From positions 49,364 to 113,363 of the forward strand of contig NZ_JACMSF010000025.1 in NCBI RefSeq assembly GCF_014257025.1: a DNA stretch of 64,000 nucleotides. Direction: 5' to 3'. The notes under the pieces are model-generated. The model was not told the origin of the DNA and searched no databases. It saw only the letters and a program-made list of their open reading frames with translations. This stretch comes from Streptomyces cupreus (GTDB lineage: Bacteria > Actinomycetota > Actinomycetes > Streptomycetales > Streptomycetaceae). The position numbers were made by a program, and so were the translations under genes. Shown here in pieces: positions 36,073 to 43,874 of the stretch (within the stretch, counting starts at the first letter, position 1; each line of letters begins with the position of its first letter).

Positions 36073-36681
36073 CGTCGGCCGCAGACCACCGAACAGGGCA
36101 TCGACCGCAGAACGCGAGGGGGATACCGGCTCGCCCGGGAGACAGTTCGCCCCCGCCACGGCGCCAAGGAGCAGTCGGGCGATGAGCCGGGGCGCGATGT
36201 CGTCGCGTATGTCGCCCTCCGCAACGGCCTGCTCGAGCAGGTCGACCAGCCGCCGGAACACCGCTTCGCGGCACGCCGAGTCCCGGTCGTCACCCGCTGG
36301 TGTGCCGCGCGTCGCCCACAGCAGGGCATGCCCGGCCGGGTCGTCCGCCGCCACGTCGGCCAGCCCGCGCAGGAGTCCGGCGAGCATGTCGACGCCCCGG
36401 TCCCGTGCCTGCGCACTGCTGCCCAGCAAGGTGAGCACAGCCGCCCGCATCGGCCCGGTGACGGCATGCAGCAACTCCGCTTTGCTGCTGACGTGGCGAT
36501 ACAGGGCGGCCTTGGTCACGCCGGCGTGTTCGGCTATGTCGCCCATGCTCGTGGCGTCGTAGCCCCGGGTGCGGAACAAGGCCGTCGCGGCCGCGAGGAC
36601 ACCCTCACGACCGCGACGGAGACCGGACGACTGCTGTGCCGTCCTCGGTGGCCGGCTCACCTCGAAGCCTGCCCCCGGCAC
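36058..36681 (-). CDS. TetR-family repressor
   Basis: 207 residues from ATG 36681 (MPGAGFEVSRPPRTAQQSSG). HTH: GREGVLAAATALFRTRGYDA TSMGDIAEHAGVTKAALYRH VSSK. The C-terminal ligand domain runs DDPAGHALLWATRG to LLGAVAGANCLPGEPVSPSR. The start lies 25 bases inside the prephenate dehydratase gene, making it the last gene of the AfsA-like/PDT-CM operon. It overlaps the convergent LysR gene at its end. Alongside the TetR at 31.6 kb it is a candidate for the 18-base AGACGC operators. Confidence 0.82.
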   Translation of the reverse strand: MPGAGFEVSRPPRTAQQSSGLRRGREGVLAAATALFRTRGYDATSMGDIAEHAGVTKAALYRHVSSKAELLHAVTGPMRAAVLTLLGSSAQARDRGVDMLAGLLRGLADVAADDPAGHALLWATRGTPAGDDRDSACREAVFRRLVDLLEQAVAEGDIRDDIAPRLIARLLLGAVAGANCLPGEPVSPSRSAVDALFGGLRPTSVAG

Positions 36682-37871
36682 ATCTCGAGTACGGCGTCCG
36701 CGACCGCACCCCCGCCGTCACCGAGGGTCTGCGTGTACCGGTCGCGTATCGCATGCTCGCGCCCGGAGTCGATCCGTGCACCGCCATCGCCCATGCGCAG
36801 ACGCTGGATCTCCTTGGACGCCGTCAACCGCTGCTGGAGCGCGCCGATGAGTGATTGGTCCAGGGCGTCGATCTTTTCCCTCAGCCGGGTGACGTCCCCG
36901 GGCGCGGGCTCCACGGACACGTCGGCTTCCGCGGTGGCTTTGCCGGTCATGATCCTGCTCCGTTCGGACGGGGACATCACGTGATGTGCCGAGGCGTACG
37001 ACCCCAGGGATCGGAGCCCCGGCAGGCTCAGCTGCAGGAGACCGACGGCGCGCGCGGTCTCCGGCCGGTCCATGCGGCCCGGGCAGTCAGCGAGGAGCAA
37101 GCGGCTGTCCGGGCCGTCGTGGACGACGTTCAGGGAAACCTCCTGCAGGAAAGGGTGCTTCTTCAATTTCTGCAGGTGCACAGTGAGTTGATCCGACCGG
37201 CTCGGGAAGCGGCCGATCAGGGAGGTCCGGTGGGCGCAGCCGGGAACCGGGATCCGCGCGGCGCCGCGGTGCGCACAGAGCAGGAAGCGCGTCGCGGCAC
37301 CGGAACTGTCCTGTATCCCGGTGCCGGCAGCCTCCAGGCCGTAGCGCGCCGCGGCGAAGAGTCCGGCCACCGCGGCGTCGCACTCGCCGTCCTTGACCCG
37401 GCGTGCGCCCTCGGCGTTGGACGGCGCCGCGATCCACCGTGCGTGCGGGACATGGCTGCTGAGCCAGCGACGTACCTGCGTCCCCGCGTGGGGATGCCCA
37501 CTGACCGTACGGACCCGCGACAGCGGCGTACCCGGTCGCACCAGCAGCGCGAACTCGACATCAAGCACGACTTCCCTCACCACAACCGGTGCCGGTGACT
37601 CCACGAGCGCGCGCAAGGTGTCCGGGACCGGTCCGGCCACCGTGTTGTGCACCGGCAGCATGGCGGCCTCGGCGGCTCCACGCCACACATGCGCCAGGGC
37701 CTGTGCGGCCGTCGCGGCCGCCAGCAGCGAGGACCCGCCGGCCTCCGGGAGCGAGCGCAGGGCCTGCTCGGTGAAGGTTCCTTCCGGCCCCAAGTAGGCG
37801 AACCTCCGCCCGCTGTGGCAGAGCTGTACCGCTGTGAGGGGCGCCTTCGTGTCCTGTACCGGCAGTTTCAC
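36657..37871 (-). CDS. Prephenate dehydratase fused to chorismate mutase
   Basis: Makes phenylpyruvate from chorismate via prephenate. 404 residues, GTG 37871 one base after the upstream stop. The N-terminal dehydratase domain is complete: FAYLGPEGTFTEQALRSLP, PVHNTVAGPV and the catalytic GAATRFLLC (TRF box) near residue 195. About residues 210-290 form a diverged ACT-like region (RSDQLTVHLQKLKKHPFLQE). The C-terminal 75 residues are an AroQ-type chorismate mutase: VTRLREKIDALDQSLIGALQ QRLTASKEIQRLR. The order is PDT then mutase, the reverse of enteric PheA. The weak ACT part suggests relaxed Phe feedback (inference), as suits a dedicated pathway gene. Confidence 0.85.
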   Translation of the reverse strand: MKLPVQDTKAPLTAVQLCHSGRRFAYLGPEGTFTEQALRSLPEAGGSSLLAAATAAQALAHVWRGAAEAAMLPVHNTVAGPVPDTLRALVESPAPVVVREVVLDVEFALLVRPGTPLSRVRTVSGHPHAGTQVRRWLSSHVPHARWIAAPSNAEGARRVKDGECDAAVAGLFAAARYGLEAAGTGIQDSSGAATRFLLCAHRGAARIPVPGCAHRTSLIGRFPSRSDQLTVHLQKLKKHPFLQEVSLNVVHDGPDSRLLLADCPGRMDRPETARAVGLLQLSLPGLRSLGSYASAHHVMSPSERSRIMTGKATAEADVSVEPAPGDVTRLREKIDALDQSLIGALQQRLTASKEIQRLRMGDGGARIDSGREHAIRDRYTQTLGDGGGAVADAVLEMCRGQASR

Positions 37872-37872
37872 G

Positions 37873-38646
37873 TCAGACGGTTGCGGTCGCGAGAGCCGTG
37901 TCCACCGCGCTCGCCACAGCCCCCTTGGCCCGCCGCAGCTCCTTCTCCTCCAGCAGCCCGGGGGCGAAGGCCGCCGCGTCGATGGTCACCGCAGCGGCGG
38001 CACGCCCCGCCTGCTCCAGTTCCACCGTCGTACGTACGGTAAGCCGGCTGGGCTCCGACAGGTCGGCCTCGTCCACCGTCAGCCGCAGCGTGGCGCCCAC
38101 GGGGAAGAGGAAGTTCGAGAACGTCGTGTTCATGGAGTTGAGCACGATGTAGTAGCGCTGCTGCGGCCAGCGTGCGGTGAAGTAGTGCTCGATGACCGCG
38201 AGGAACATCTGGCGGGCCGCTTCGATCGCCACCATGCCCTGTACATGCACCCGGTCCTGCACGTCGACGAGGAGTTCGTTGTGGTCGTGCAACCGCAGCT
38301 GAGCCTCGTACGTACGGTCGTCGGCCTGCGTGAGACCGGCGATCAGGACGTTGTCCTCGCGGGCCTTGTGCAGTTCCTGCCGACGTGCGGGTAACGCGGT
38401 GGAGTGCACCAGCACGACGCGGTCGTCCAACTGCCGACGCGTGATCGCGTCGCGGAGGTAGGAGAGTTCGAACTCCCCGATGCCCTGCCCGGTGACCACG
38501 TGCACCGGCCCCTGGAGCGTGTCCAGGTCGCCCGCGTCGAGTGAACGGGTCAGGCCCGAGAGGGTCTCGGCGCCGACGGCCTCGGCGAAGTCGCGGAAGC
38601 GGTCGCCGACGACGAGTCGGGAGGTGACTGCACTGCTCATGGACAT
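37873..38646 (-). CDS. AfsA-related hotdog-domain protein
   Basis: 257 residues from ATG 38646 (MSMSSAVTSRLVVGDRFRDF). Similar to the AfsA hotdog half: HDHNELLVDVQDRVHVQGMV AIEAARQMFLAVIEHYF, with the E-A-x-R-Q signature. AfsA itself couples a beta-ketoacyl chain to glycerol for butyrolactone signals; single-domain relatives occur in secondary-metabolite clusters with unclear role. It could act as a thioesterase or dehydratase, or make a signal. First gene of an operon with PDT-CM and TetR, whose promoter region holds two CTAG dyads. Confidence 0.75.
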   Translation of the reverse strand: MSMSSAVTSRLVVGDRFRDFAEAVGAETLSGLTRSLDAGDLDTLQGPVHVVTGQGIGEFELSYLRDAITRRQLDDRVVLVHSTALPARRQELHKAREDNVLIAGLTQADDRTYEAQLRLHDHNELLVDVQDRVHVQGMVAIEAARQMFLAVIEHYFTARWPQQRYYIVLNSMNTTFSNFLFPVGATLRLTVDEADLSEPSRLTVRTTVELEQAGRAAAAVTIDAAAFAPGLLEEKELRRAKGAVASAVDTALATATV

Positions 38647-38753
38647 CCTCCTGGCTGGGAGAGCCGCGACTTTGCACAGTCGCGGACGGGTCCGTCCAGC
38701 GTGGAGTCCGCGCCACCGCGCCGGTAGTCGCCAGTTGGCAGTAGAACCACCTG

Positions 38754-38773
38754 TCTAGTCCCCGAGTTCTAGC
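38754..38773 (+). promoter_or_regulatory. CTAG dyad 1 in the divergent AfsA-like/E1-alpha promoter
   Basis: TCTAGTCCCCGAGTTCTAGC. Two CTAG half-sites separated by ten bases; the same layout as 38814-38833 and 48024-48043. CTAG is rare in Streptomyces DNA. Confidence 0.6.
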
Positions 38774-38813
38774 GGCGGTCCGGTGAGCCGTCAAAGGGTG
38801 CACGGGAGCGGAG

Positions 38814-38833
38814 GCTAGAGCCGAGGTACTAGC
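38814..38833 (+). promoter_or_regulatory. CTAG dyad 2 in the divergent AfsA-like/E1-alpha promoter
   Basis: GCTAGAGCCGAGGTACTAGC. CTAG-N10-CTAG, centred about 103 bases before the E1-alpha start; second of two sites in the 280-base divergent region. Confidence 0.6.
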
Positions 38834-38926
38834 CGTATCGGCCGACTGCCGCGGCTTCTGTCCGCCGCGAATGCTGGTGCGGGAACACGGCGCCCCTACT
38901 GACCCGGCCGAAGGAGCCTCATCCAC

Positions 38927-40057
38927 ATGACAGTTCTTGATCCGCCAGGTGTCGACGAGGTCGGCGTGGCGGCGATGCTGCCTTCAGCGGAGCCTCTGAG
39001 CCTCATCGACGACGTGTCCGGCACGGAGTCCCTCGATGCCGCTGTCCTGCTCGAGCTGTACCGGCAACTGGTCCGGGGCCGCCGCTACAACCTCCAGGCG
39101 ACCGCACTGACCAAGCAGGGCCGGCTGGCGGTCTACCCGTCGACGACCGGGCAGGAAGCCTGCGAGGCGGGCGCTGTCCTGGCCCTGGACCGGCAGGACT
39201 GGATCTTCCCCACCTACCGGGACACATTGGCCCTGCTGGTCCGGGGCGTCGACCCCGTGGAGGTACTGACACTTCTGCGGGGCGACTGGCACAGCGGCTA
39301 CGATCCGCGCGCCCATCGCGTAGCCCCCTTGAGCACTCCCCTGGCCACGCAGACCCCGCATGCGGTAGGCCTTGCGCACGCCGCAGCTCTGCACAGGGAC
39401 GACCTCGTCGTTCTGGCGATGGTCGGCGACGGTGGCACCAGTGAGGGCGACTTCCACGAGGCGCTGAACTTCGCTGCGGTCTACAAAGCTCCCGTGGTCT
39501 TCTTCGTCCAGAACAACGGCTACGCGATCTCCGTACCGCTCAGCAAACAGAGTGCCGCGCCCAGCCTTGCTCACAAAGCGATCGGTTACGGCATGCCGGG
39601 TGTCCTGGTCGACGGGAACGACGCGGCAGTCGTGTACCGCGAGGTGCGCCGGGCCGCTGAGCGCGCTCGTGAAGGCGGCGGGCCGACCCTCGTCGAAGCG
39701 GTGACGTATCGCATCGACGCACACACGAACGCCGATGACGCCACCCGTTACCGCGACGCGGCCGAAGTGGAGTTCTGGAACCGTAGGGACCCGGTCACCC
39801 GCATGGAACAGCATCTGCGCGAGCGCGGACTTCTGGACGACGCCGGGGTGGACCGGATCCGGCAGGAAGCCGAAGACATGGCGGAGGACCTGCGCAGTCG
39901 GTTCGCCACGGATCCGTCCCCTGACCCACTGGACCTGTTCGACCACGTATACGCCCGGCGGACCCCTCAGCTTGAAGAGCAACGTGCCCTGCTGGCACAG
40001 GAGTTGGATGCGGCACAGAGTGTGCGCGACGGCTCCGCCAGGGGGGAGGGCCAGTGA
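38927..40057 (+). CDS. 2-oxoacid dehydrogenase E1 component, alpha subunit
   Basis: Thiamine-diphosphate E1-alpha of the branched-chain/pyruvate dehydrogenase type, 376 residues, ATG 38927 with AAGGAG ten bases upstream. The ThDP-binding motif is complete: MVGDGGTSEGDFHEALNFAA VYKAPVVFFVQNNGYAIS (GDG to NN). The phosphorylation-loop-like segment is ATRYRDAAEVEFW. It oxidatively decarboxylates a 2-oxoacid together with E1-beta and the host E2/E3. With PDT-CM next door, phenylpyruvate to phenylacetyl-CoA is the suggested reaction (inference). The original beta start probably overlapped its stop as GTGA before a TnpB element separated them. Confidence 0.85.
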   Translation: MTVLDPPGVDEVGVAAMLPSAEPLSLIDDVSGTESLDAAVLLELYRQLVRGRRYNLQATALTKQGRLAVYPSTTGQEACEAGAVLALDRQDWIFPTYRDTLALLVRGVDPVEVLTLLRGDWHSGYDPRAHRVAPLSTPLATQTPHAVGLAHAAALHRDDLVVLAMVGDGGTSEGDFHEALNFAAVYKAPVVFFVQNNGYAISVPLSKQSAAPSLAHKAIGYGMPGVLVDGNDAAVVYREVRRAAERAREGGGPTLVEAVTYRIDAHTNADDATRYRDAAEVEFWNRRDPVTRMEQHLRERGLLDDAGVDRIRQEAEDMAEDLRSRFATDPSPDPLDLFDHVYARRTPQLEEQRALLAQELDAAQSVRDGSARGEGQ

Positions 40058-40075
40058 CTGCCACATTGACATCCT

Positions 40076-40096
40076 CCCCCTCTTCAAGAGAGGGGG
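40076..40096 (-). ncRNA. Predicted right-end hairpin of the TnpB guide RNA (omega RNA)
   Basis: CCCCCTCT-TCAAG-AGAGGGGG on the plus strand; the tnpB stop codon lies in the loop (40084-40086). In TnpB systems the guide RNA scaffold ends at the element edge and the guide is the flanking DNA. Here that would be the E1-alpha/E1-beta junction below about 40070, reading GTCAATGTGGCAGTCACTGG on the minus strand. Inferred from family knowledge. Confidence 0.5.
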
Positions 40097-41385
40097 ATTC
40101 CAACCCAGGTGGGTTGAGGTTCACGGGCGCTCGAACGGCCGGTGGCCGTTGTCACCCCTCCGGCACCGGCTGAGCGCCGGGGGCGGGGAATCCCGCCCTG
40201 TCCTGCCGCGACGTTGACTGCTGCGTTCCCATCCGCGTTGCAGGTGAACCCGCAGGACACGCAGACGAAGTCGGCTTGGCTCTTGCGCGACTTCTTCTCG
40301 ATCCATCCGCAGGCGCTGCACCGCAGGGAGGTGTAGGGGGCGGGAACGTCCTCGACCCGGCCGGGGGCCTTGTGCTCGGTGCGCTGACGCAGCAGACCCC
40401 AACCCTGGGCGAGGATCGACCGGTTCAGGCCGGACTTCTGCGCCACGTGCTTGCCGGGCTGCTCGATAGTTCCCTTCGCCGAGCGGGTCATGTTCTTGAT
40501 GTTCAGCTTCTCGAACCGGATCAGGTCGTACGAGCCGGCGAGCAGGGTGCTGGTCTTCTCGCACCAGTCCTTACGCCGGTTCGCCTCCCGCGCCCTGAGC
40601 TTGGCGACCTTCGCGTACTCGGCCGCCTTCTGCGGGCTGTTCTTCTTCGCCCGTGCTGCGCGCCGCTCGTGCTTACGGATCCGGGCGCGTTCCTTGACGG
40701 TGAGCTGCGGGCAGTTCAGGGTACGGCCATCCGACAGTGCAGCGGTGATCGTGACGCCCCGGTCGATGCCGATGACCTCTCCCGTGCCGGACGCAGGAGC
40801 CGGGCCCGGGATGACGGCGAAGGCAATGTGCCACTGCCCGTTGCGGAAGGTGACCCGGAACGTCTTCGCATCGGGCAGCTTCGCACCCTTGCCCTTGATG
40901 CTGAGGCGGAAGCGGACCCAGCCGCAGCCGGGCACCTTGACCTGAGCCCACCTGCGGTTGAGCTTCTGCACGACCACCGACCGCCCCAGGACCTGCTTGC
41001 CGGTCTTGGCGTTCAGCTTCGGCGACCCGTCCTCGCTGTACTCGGGCACGCGGTCGGTGCCGATGACCCGGAAACCCTCATGACGGAACTTCCTGCGCCA
41101 GGTCGGCTCACCGAACCCAGACGTGAACCTGGCGTTCTTGGCCTTGGCGAAATCCTTGAGCGCCTGCTGCTGCACGTCCGCGTTCCCGGAGCCCAGCCAC
41201 TCGTTCTCCCGCCGGGCCTCGGTGAGCTGGCGGCACTGCTCCGCGAAACCGGGCGCGGACTTGCGCCACCGGTCCCAGTGCGCGTGCTGCTCGACGGCCA
41301 GGTTCCAGACGTACCGGGCGTGCGCGCAGTGCGTGAGCATCTGCTCGGCCTGCGCGGGCGACGGATACAGCCGGAAGCGTGACAC
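40084..41385 (-). CDS. tnpB: TnpB RNA-guided nuclease
   Basis: Cas12-ancestor nuclease of IS200/IS605 elements, 433 residues from GTG 41385 (VSRFRLYPSPAQAEQMLTHC). The HTH-like N-terminus is followed by the RuvC parts: first Asp in EVIGIDRGVTITAALSDG, Glu in LIRFEKLNIKNMTRSAKG, and last Asp in CNADGNAAVNVAAGQG. A zinc ribbon (RCSACGW, CVSCGF) sits between the last two. All catalytic residues seem present, so it may be active with its guide RNA. It is inserted between two pathway genes, antisense to them, and was probably recently mobile. Confidence 0.88.
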   Translation of the reverse strand: MSRFRLYPSPAQAEQMLTHCAHARYVWNLAVEQHAHWDRWRKSAPGFAEQCRQLTEARRENEWLGSGNADVQQQALKDFAKAKNARFTSGFGEPTWRRKFRHEGFRVIGTDRVPEYSEDGSPKLNAKTGKQVLGRSVVVQKLNRRWAQVKVPGCGWVRFRLSIKGKGAKLPDAKTFRVTFRNGQWHIAFAVIPGPAPASGTGEVIGIDRGVTITAALSDGRTLNCPQLTVKERARIRKHERRAARAKKNSPQKAAEYAKVAKLRAREANRRKDWCEKTSTLLAGSYDLIRFEKLNIKNMTRSAKGTIEQPGKHVAQKSGLNRSILAQGWGLLRQRTEHKAPGRVEDVPAPYTSLRCSACGWIEKKSRKSQADFVCVSCGFTCNADGNAAVNVAAGQGGIPRPRRSAGAGGVTTATGRSSAREPQPTWVGIPLS

Positions 41386-41402
41386 GCCGCCACTCTAGCG
41401 GC

Positions 41403-41650
41403 GTGCTCAAGTTCACGTTGCGCATCCCCGAAGACCTGCACAAGCGGCTGACCGAACAAGCCACCGCGGACCGGCCTCCCCCAACTCCGAGGTGTTACAC
41501 CTGCCTGAGGCCGGCCTCAACACCACCTCGCCCGAGACGCCGAATCGCTCTGGCGGCGATTCGGCGTCCCCCGCCCCGCTACGCGAGAGCGGGCATGCAC
41601 CCCGGCCGCAAAGGACCGGGCACCCTACCCGGAAAGAAAGGTGGATCTGA
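41403..41650 (+). pseudogene. Arc-type ribbon-helix-helix protein with a frameshift
   Basis: GTG 41403 begins VLKFTLRIPEDLHKRLTEQA TADR, a typical ribbon-helix-helix DNA-binding start. After codon 24 the frame shifts; the other frame continues SPNSEVLHLPEAGLNTTSPE and ends PTRKERWI at TGA 41648-41650. Its start and the tnpB start lie 17 bases apart inside one hairpin, so it probably belonged to the element and may have regulated tnpB. Now broken. Confidence 0.5.
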
Positions 41651-42354
41651 CCGTCGCTCGGGCCGTCGGCAACGCGGCCGCCGTCGAGCAGGTGACGATG
41701 TCCAAGGCGCTCAATCGGGCGTTGCACGACGCCCTGACCGACGATGACCGGGTCCATCTGCTGGGCGAGGACATCGGCACGCTCGGCGGCGTGTTCCGCG
41801 TCACCGATGGTCTTGCCGCGGCATTCGGCGACCGTCGGGTCGCCGATACCCCCCTCGCCGAGGCGGGCATCCTGGGGACGGCAGTCGGCATGGCCATGTA
41901 TGGACTGCGGCCCGTCGTGGAGATGCAGTTCGATGCCTTCGCTTATCCCGCATTCGAGCAACTCGTCAGCCACGTCGCGAAGATGCGCAACCGGACGCGC
42001 GGCGCGCTGCCGATGCCGCTGACCATCCGCATCCCTTACGGCGGCGGCATCGGCGGCGTGGAGCATCACAGCGACGCTTCGGAGGCGTACTACACGCACA
42101 CACCCGGCCTCCACGTCGTCACGCCCGCCACGGTCGCCGACGCGTACGGTCTCCTGCGTGCTGCCATCGCCTCGGACGATCCCGTCATCTTCCTGGAGCC
42201 CAAGCGGCTGTACTGGTCCAAGGGAGAGATCGACCGCTCGGCCGCGCTGCCCGCCCTGGGCGAGGTGCTCGACGCCGCGTTCGCGCAGCGCGGCGGGGTC
42301 TCGTCGTGCGCCTGCGAGCCGGGTACACGGGTCAGGTGGAAGCCTCGACCTTGA
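41641..42354 (+). pseudogene. 2-oxoacid dehydrogenase E1 beta subunit, 3'-truncated
   Basis: GTG 41641 starts VDLTVARAVGNAAAVEQVTM SKALNRALHDAL. The ThDP-binding N-domain is intact: LLGEDIGTLGGVFRVTDGLA, PLAEAGILGTAVGMAM and the loop IPYGGGIGGVEHHSDASEAY. Homology stops after IFLEPKRLYWSKGEIDRSAA LP, at about residue 207. Family members have about 325 residues, with a C-terminal transketolase domain that is absent here. The last about 25 codons are antisense to a chorismate synthase relic. Without the C-domain the E1 heterotetramer should not form, so the pathway may rely on a host E1-beta or be inactive. Confidence 0.75.
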
Positions 42355-42490
42355 CACCTTTCATCGCCTGAATGCCCATCAGCGCCGCCGCGAGGCGAGC
42401 GCCAGGCGCCGGTCCCGGTGCACATGCGAGCCGACCCCGACCGGCACCCGGTAGGCCTGCACTTCCACCACACCGCCCAGAGTGTCGTGT
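42300..42490 (-). pseudogene. Chorismate synthase internal fragment
   Basis: Minus-strand sequence reads TLGGVVEVQAYRVPVGVGSH VHRDRR, then LAAALMGIQAMKGVKVE, and after a one- or two-base shift FHLTRVPGSQAHDE. These match the chorismate synthase blocks GLGSHVxWDRRLDARLAxAL, MxIQAIKGVExG and RxGSxAHDE. About 63 codons survive. It fits the shikimate theme of this region and marks a deletion junction at the end of E1-beta. Confidence 0.7.
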
Positions 42491-42764
42491 TGCGCTCGCT
42501 CGGGATACTCTTGCTGATCTCGGGCGGGAGTCTGTGGTCTTGATCATCCGTCATGTCATCGGTCGAGGCTGTCACATTGGGGCCATTGAACCCACCCCAG
42601 CCAGCCGGGTTGTTAACGTCAAACAGCCGCTCGCGGCGGCGCGGCCCGAAGGGCACATCAGCCCCCACCGTCATCTCCCGGTGCGGTACGCTCTCGCGGC
42701 CCACGGCCGGCGACCGCGTCCGCGAGGGTCGCAGCCAGGTCTCCGTCGTATGTAGTGTGCGGCA

Positions 42765-43328
42765 ATGACAAGAAGCGAGCGGCTCGCGGAGCAGCTGGAC
42801 TGGTACTGGCACAAAAACCTGCGGCCGCGGCTGGACGGTCTTACCGATGAGGAGTACTTCTGGGAGCCGGTGCGCGGCTGCTGGAGCATCCGCCCACGTG
42901 GCACGTCGGCCGCACCGATGTCGGAAGGTTCGGGGGAATGGACGATGGACTCCGCGTCCCCTGCCCCGGCGCCGGCGCCGGTGACCACGATTGCCTGGCG
43001 GCTGGCGCACATCATCGTCTCCTGCCTGGGCTATCGGGTCGGATGGTACTTCGGCGGCCAGGACGTCGACTCCCAGACATTCGCCTACGCGGGGACCGCT
43101 GACGAGGCGCTAAAACAGCTCGATGAGATGTATGGGAGATGGAACGCGGGGGTCCGCGAACTCTCGGACGCTGACCTGGACCATCCGCCCACGGTGGGTC
43201 CCGAGCGGTTTCCCATGGAGAACAGGGTCCTGCACGTCAACAGGGAGCTGATCCATCACGGCGCCGAGATTTCCCTGCTGCGCGACCTCTACCGCTGGCA
43301 GGACGGAGCCGTACCGCGCCGAATATGA
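42765..43328 (+). CDS. DinB-superfamily protein
   Basis: 187 residues from ATG 42765 (MTRSERLAEQLDWYWHKNLR). Four-helix-bundle DinB/mycothiol-transferase-like protein: GLTDEEYFWEPVRGCWSIRP, TIAWRLAHIIVSCLGYRVGW, LHVNRELIHHGAEISLLRDL. The three metal-binding His of the family appear in IAWRLAHI and in VNRELIHHGAEI. Actinobacterial members transfer mycothiol or have unknown roles (family knowledge). Intact and alone; its link to the pathway is unclear. Confidence 0.78.
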   Translation: MTRSERLAEQLDWYWHKNLRPRLDGLTDEEYFWEPVRGCWSIRPRGTSAAPMSEGSGEWTMDSASPAPAPAPVTTIAWRLAHIIVSCLGYRVGWYFGGQDVDSQTFAYAGTADEALKQLDEMYGRWNAGVRELSDADLDHPPTVGPERFPMENRVLHVNRELIHHGAEISLLRDLYRWQDGAVPRRI

Positions 43329-43519
43329 CTTTCCGGTAACCGGCGATCGAGCTTCGGAAACCTACGTGGACTCCGTGACGCTCCGTGGTTGCGAGCTTCA
43401 GCGAAGCTGCGCCCTCTTTGCAAAACCAACTCTGCCAGACGATCTACATCTCAGACTGCCGCCCACCACCAGCACGAGCGCCCCGAACGACCCTCACGCC
43501 ACCACCCTGGTCAGCTACT

Positions 43520-43780
43520 TCAAGATGGCGCAGCTTCGGCCAGGAACGTGACCTCGTCCCGCTCGAACTTCATCCGCGCCCCGCGGCCATAACCCAGGCA
43601 CCGCCGCGCCAGGTGGTCCGCCACCATCCGCGTCGTCACCGGGATCCCCGCGGGCGTCCTCTCCAGCATCGCCACCAGTGCGGTCCGTGCGACTCCCCCG
43701 CGGTCAGCCAGCGCAACCTGCTCAACGGTGCTCCTCGGAATCGGGTGGGCGGGAAGCAGCCGGTTCAACTCGGGGACACA
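43520..43780 (-). pseudogene. C-terminal fragment of an unrecognised protein
   Basis: The frame closing at TGA 43520-43522 has strong GC-third-position coding bias over about 80 codons: LNRLLPAHPIPRSTVEQVAL then ARTALVAMLERTPAGIPVTT, RMVADHLARRCLGYGRGARM and ending AEAAPS. No start with ribosome binding site is seen. It looks like the C-terminus of a DNA-binding or replicon-associated protein, but I cannot name it. Confidence 0.35.
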
Positions 43781-43874
43781 CAACGCACGCCCAGGCATCG
43801 AATTACGCATCGAAGTCGACGAGGATATGGAGAACACCAGCAGCCGCAGGACGCGGTCCGTGGCCGCCCAGCCC

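Larger units (their letters stand above)
40064..41650 (-). mobile_element. IS200/IS605-type element carrying only tnpB, plus a ribbon-helix-helix relic
   Basis: About 1.6 kb that separates the E1-alpha and E1-beta genes. The minus-strand tnpB ends in a hairpin at 40076-40096 near the presumed right end (about 40064-40071). A hairpin at 41383-41405 contains both the tnpB start and the start of a divergent small gene. No tnpA is present, so mobility would need help in trans. Exact ends are not fixed by a repeat. Confidence 0.65.

Noticed and set aside
38647..38926. AfsA-type butyrolactone signalling system
   Set aside because: Only a single AfsA-like hotdog domain is present, with no ArpA-type receptor confidently identified; the two TetR proteins are not recognisable as butyrolactone receptors.
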